NCBI GenBank assembly: GCA_030837305.1
Contig: JAUPKT010000051.1
Location: 1 to 8,116, forward strand
Reading direction: 5' to 3'
Source of the DNA: Thermodesulfobacteriota bacterium
GTDB lineage: Bacteria > Desulfobacterota > Desulfomonilia > Desulfomonilales > Desulfomonilaceae
Length of the DNA stretch: 8,116 nt
The notes beneath the pieces were generated by a model that did not search any database, had not been told where the DNA came from, and saw only the letters and a list, made by a program, of their open reading frames with translations. The position numbers and the translations under genes are program-made. Positions 6,298 through 8,116 of this stretch are shown one piece after another (position 1 is the first letter of the stretch; every line of letters starts with the position of its first letter).

Positions 6298-8116
6298 ATG
6301 GGTGATACAGAGAAATTAGTGGCACGGCTCGAGGCCCAAATGAATGAACTCAGACAGCGCTTGGAGGAAGTCGAACGCTCCTCTGCCCCGGAGCCGGTGT
6401 CTTCCGATACCGAGAGCGATAGAATAAGAGGTCTGGAAGCGTCGCGGGCACGGTTACGAGAAGAGATTCGGGAAAGAGCGGTCATGACCGAAGAGATCAT
6501 GCAGCTCCATTCCGAACTCGATAACTTGTACCGGGAACAGACCAGAGAACTGAGGCGTTCCGAAGAGAGATACCGGTCACTGGTGGAAAATTCTTCCGAG
6601 GGCATTTACAGGGCATCGTGGGGTGGGAGGTTTATTGAAGCCAACAATGCCATGGCTCGCATATTGGGATACGATTCTGTAGAAGATTTGTTGGAAAACC
6701 TTACTGATCTTGCCACCCAATTGTATGCAGATCCTGATTCTCGAAAAAAGCTTCTGGAGCTGCTTCTCGAACATGGGCGTGTCTCAAACTACGAGGCCCT
6801 TTGCCACAAGAAGAATGGATCTATCTTGTGGATTTCCCTCAACTCAAGACTTGTCAAAGATCAGCAAGGCACCGTCCAATACATTGAGGGCATTTTTCAG
6901 GATGTCACGGCTCGAAAGGAAGCCGAACGAAAACTTGCGGATGCCCTTGAATTCACTCAAAATGTCCTGGCGACATCACCCCAGGGCATACTCACCTATC
7001 GATCCGACGGACGATTTCTCACCGCCAATGATGCGGCAGAACGTATCGTGTCAAGAATGGGAACCACCTCCCTGCGAGATAATTTTAGGGAATCGGATTT
7101 TTGGTTCGCCAGCGAACTGGCGAGAGATGCGAAGGAAGTACTTGCGCAGAACATCACCAGACAGAGACAGGTTAGAATTTCCGGCCCAAATGGTAAGGAT
7201 TATTGGCTGGATTGTCGACTTGTATCGTTTCAAGCAGGCGGTGAATCCCACTTGCTCCTACTGGTGAATGACGTCACTCCTCAGAAAGTCGCCGAACAAG
7301 CTTTGTCGGAGGCTCTGTCTCGGTTGGAAAGCGTGCTCCAGGCTGCGACGCAGGTCTCGATCATTGCAACAGACACCAAAGGGCTTATTACTGTTTTCAA
7401 TAAAGGCTCTGAGACAATGCTTGGCTACTCTGCTGAGGAGATTGTCGGCAAAGAAACTCCGGCAAAAATCCATTTGGTGTCGGAGTTGAAGCAGCATGCT
7501 GAGGAACTCTCTCGAGAACTGGGTAAGCCCATTTCGGAATTCCAGGGGCTGTCATACCGAGCGAGAAAAGGGGGGCATGAAGAGAGAGAGTGGACGTATC
7601 TACGAAGGGACGGTGCTCCATTGACCGTTCATCTCGCGGTAACCGCTCTTAAGGACGACACGGGAGAGATAACGGGTTTCTTGGGCGTCGCTCAAGATGT
7701 CACGAAAAGAAAACAGGCCGAACAGGAATTGCAGAAGGCTAACAGCTTTCAGTCTTTACTCTTGGAAACAGCATTCACCGCAATATTTTCAGTGAGTCAG
7801 GAAGGTACAATCACGGACATAAATGAGGAATTTAGCCGCATCACCGGATATAGTCGGCAGGAGTTGGTGGGAAAGCCGTGTACCACGTTCGCAGCGCAAC
7901 CCTGCTCGCAAAAATGCGGGCTTTTCAATGGACTCATGAATAATGATAAGGTATGGCGTAAACAGTGTACTATAAGAGCCAAGGATGGACGTTTGCTTAC
8001 GGTACTGAAAAACGCCACTGTTCTGAGGGATGATTTTGGCAACATCACAGGGGGAATCGAATCCTTCGTGGACGTGAGCGAGTTGATTGAAGCACGCATT
8101 GCCGCGGAGAACGCCA
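6298..8116 (+). CDS. Soluble multi-PAS sensor protein (3' end outside window; probably a histidine kinase)
   Basis: This frame runs 606 codons without a stop to the right edge. The N-terminal 95 residues form charged coiled coil (KLVARLEAQMNELRQRLEE, a short S/P/D linker at 28-41, then 42-95) with no signal peptide or membrane segment, so the sensor is cytoplasmic. Four PAS domains follow. PAS1 is about 88-213, opening at EERYRSLVENSSEGIY and closing with DVTARKEAE. PAS2 is about 218-333, closing with NDVTPQK. PAS3 is about 342-475, with NKGSETMLGYSAEEIVGK and DVTKRKQAEQEL. PAS4 is about 482-597, with FSRITGYSRQELVGKPC and VDVSEL. PAS domains bind small ligands or cofactors or pass on conformational signals. 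PAS4 carries C528, C536, C540 and C557. The final SELIEARIAAENA resembles linkers before HisKA domains, but a sigma-54 AAA+ or GGDEF output cannot be excluded. ATG 6295 is the alternative start. Confidence 0.88.
   Translation, partial: MGDTEKLVARLEAQMNELRQRLEEVERSSAPEPVSSDTESDRIRGLEASRARLREEIRERAVMTEEIMQLHSELDNLYREQTRELRRSEERYRSLVENSSEGIYRASWGGRFIEANNAMARILGYDSVEDLLENLTDLATQLYADPDSRKKLLELLLEHGRVSNYEALCHKKNGSILWISLNSRLVKDQQGTVQYIEGIFQDVTARKEAERKLADALEFTQNVLATSPQGILTYRSDGRFLTANDAAERIVSRMGTTSLRDNFRESDFWFASELARDAKEVLAQNITRQRQVRISGPNGKDYWLDCRLVSFQAGGESHLLLLVNDVTPQKVAEQALSEALSRLESVLQAATQVSIIATDTKGLITVFNKGSETMLGYSAEEIVGKETPAKIHLVSELKQHAEELSRELGKPISEFQGLSYRARKGGHEEREWTYLRRDGAPLTVHLAVTALKDDTGEITGFLGVAQDVTKRKQAEQELQKANSFQSLLLETAFTAIFSVSQEGTITDINEEFSRITGYSRQELVGKPCTTFAAQPCSQKCGLFNGLMNNDKVWRKQCTIRAKDGRLLTVLKNATVLRDDFGNITGGIESFVDVSELIEARIAAENA

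Noticed and set aside
6243..6605. A 120-residue minus-strand frame rich in serine
   Set aside because: It overlaps the start and coiled coil of the PAS sensor on the opposite strand. The serine-rich composition is the antisense of glutamate, arginine and leucine codons.
6710..7267. A 185-residue + strand frame
   Set aside because: It is a different frame inside the PAS sensor gene, whose own frame is open throughout and gives clear PAS domains.

Overview
The window is about 8.1 kb of compactly coded bacterial DNA with every supported gene on the + strand. The protein types suggest a Desulfobacterota (deltaproteobacterial) anaerobe: a branched-chain-type (Liv/HAAT) ABC transporter linked to a long-chain acyl-CoA ligase, a class II fumarase, and a soluble sensor with several PAS domains. 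This placement rests on gene content and remembered sequence style, not on a search, and no genus is claimed. I saw no rRNA, tRNA, CRISPR array, insertion sequence or phage gene.

Region 1 (1-4630) reads as one transport and activation operon. It holds the C-terminal two thirds of a LivH-type permease, a small exported protein of unknown function (626-1096), the ATPases LivG (1202-1972) and LivF (2028-2795), and an AMP-forming acyl-CoA synthetase (2792-4630) whose first ATG overlaps the livF stop as ATGA. LivM would normally lie between LivH and LivG; here the exported protein is there instead, so LivM and the periplasmic binding protein must lie upstream or elsewhere. A plausible reading is that the transporter imports a carboxylic acid (fatty, aromatic or branched-chain) and the ligase converts it to its CoA thioester. 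The substrate cannot be read from the sequence.

Region 2 (4631-6230) is a 193-bp intergenic segment with two perfect palindromes, followed by a full-length fumC with a strong ribosome binding site and all expected catalytic residues. It probably has its own promoter. Fumarase would serve the TCA-cycle or methylmalonyl-CoA end of organic-acid oxidation, which fits the neighbouring acyl-CoA ligase.

Region 3 (6231-8116) holds a long reading frame that stays open to the right edge (606 codons without a stop). It encodes a soluble sensor with an N-terminal coiled coil and four PAS domains in tandem; the fourth carries four cysteines. The output domain is outside the window, and the linker at the edge resembles those that lead into histidine kinase domains.

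The items most worth following up are the exported protein in the LivM position, the basic C-terminal tail of LivF, the cysteine-bearing PAS domain, and the palindromic leader of fumC. None of these by itself shows a new system.
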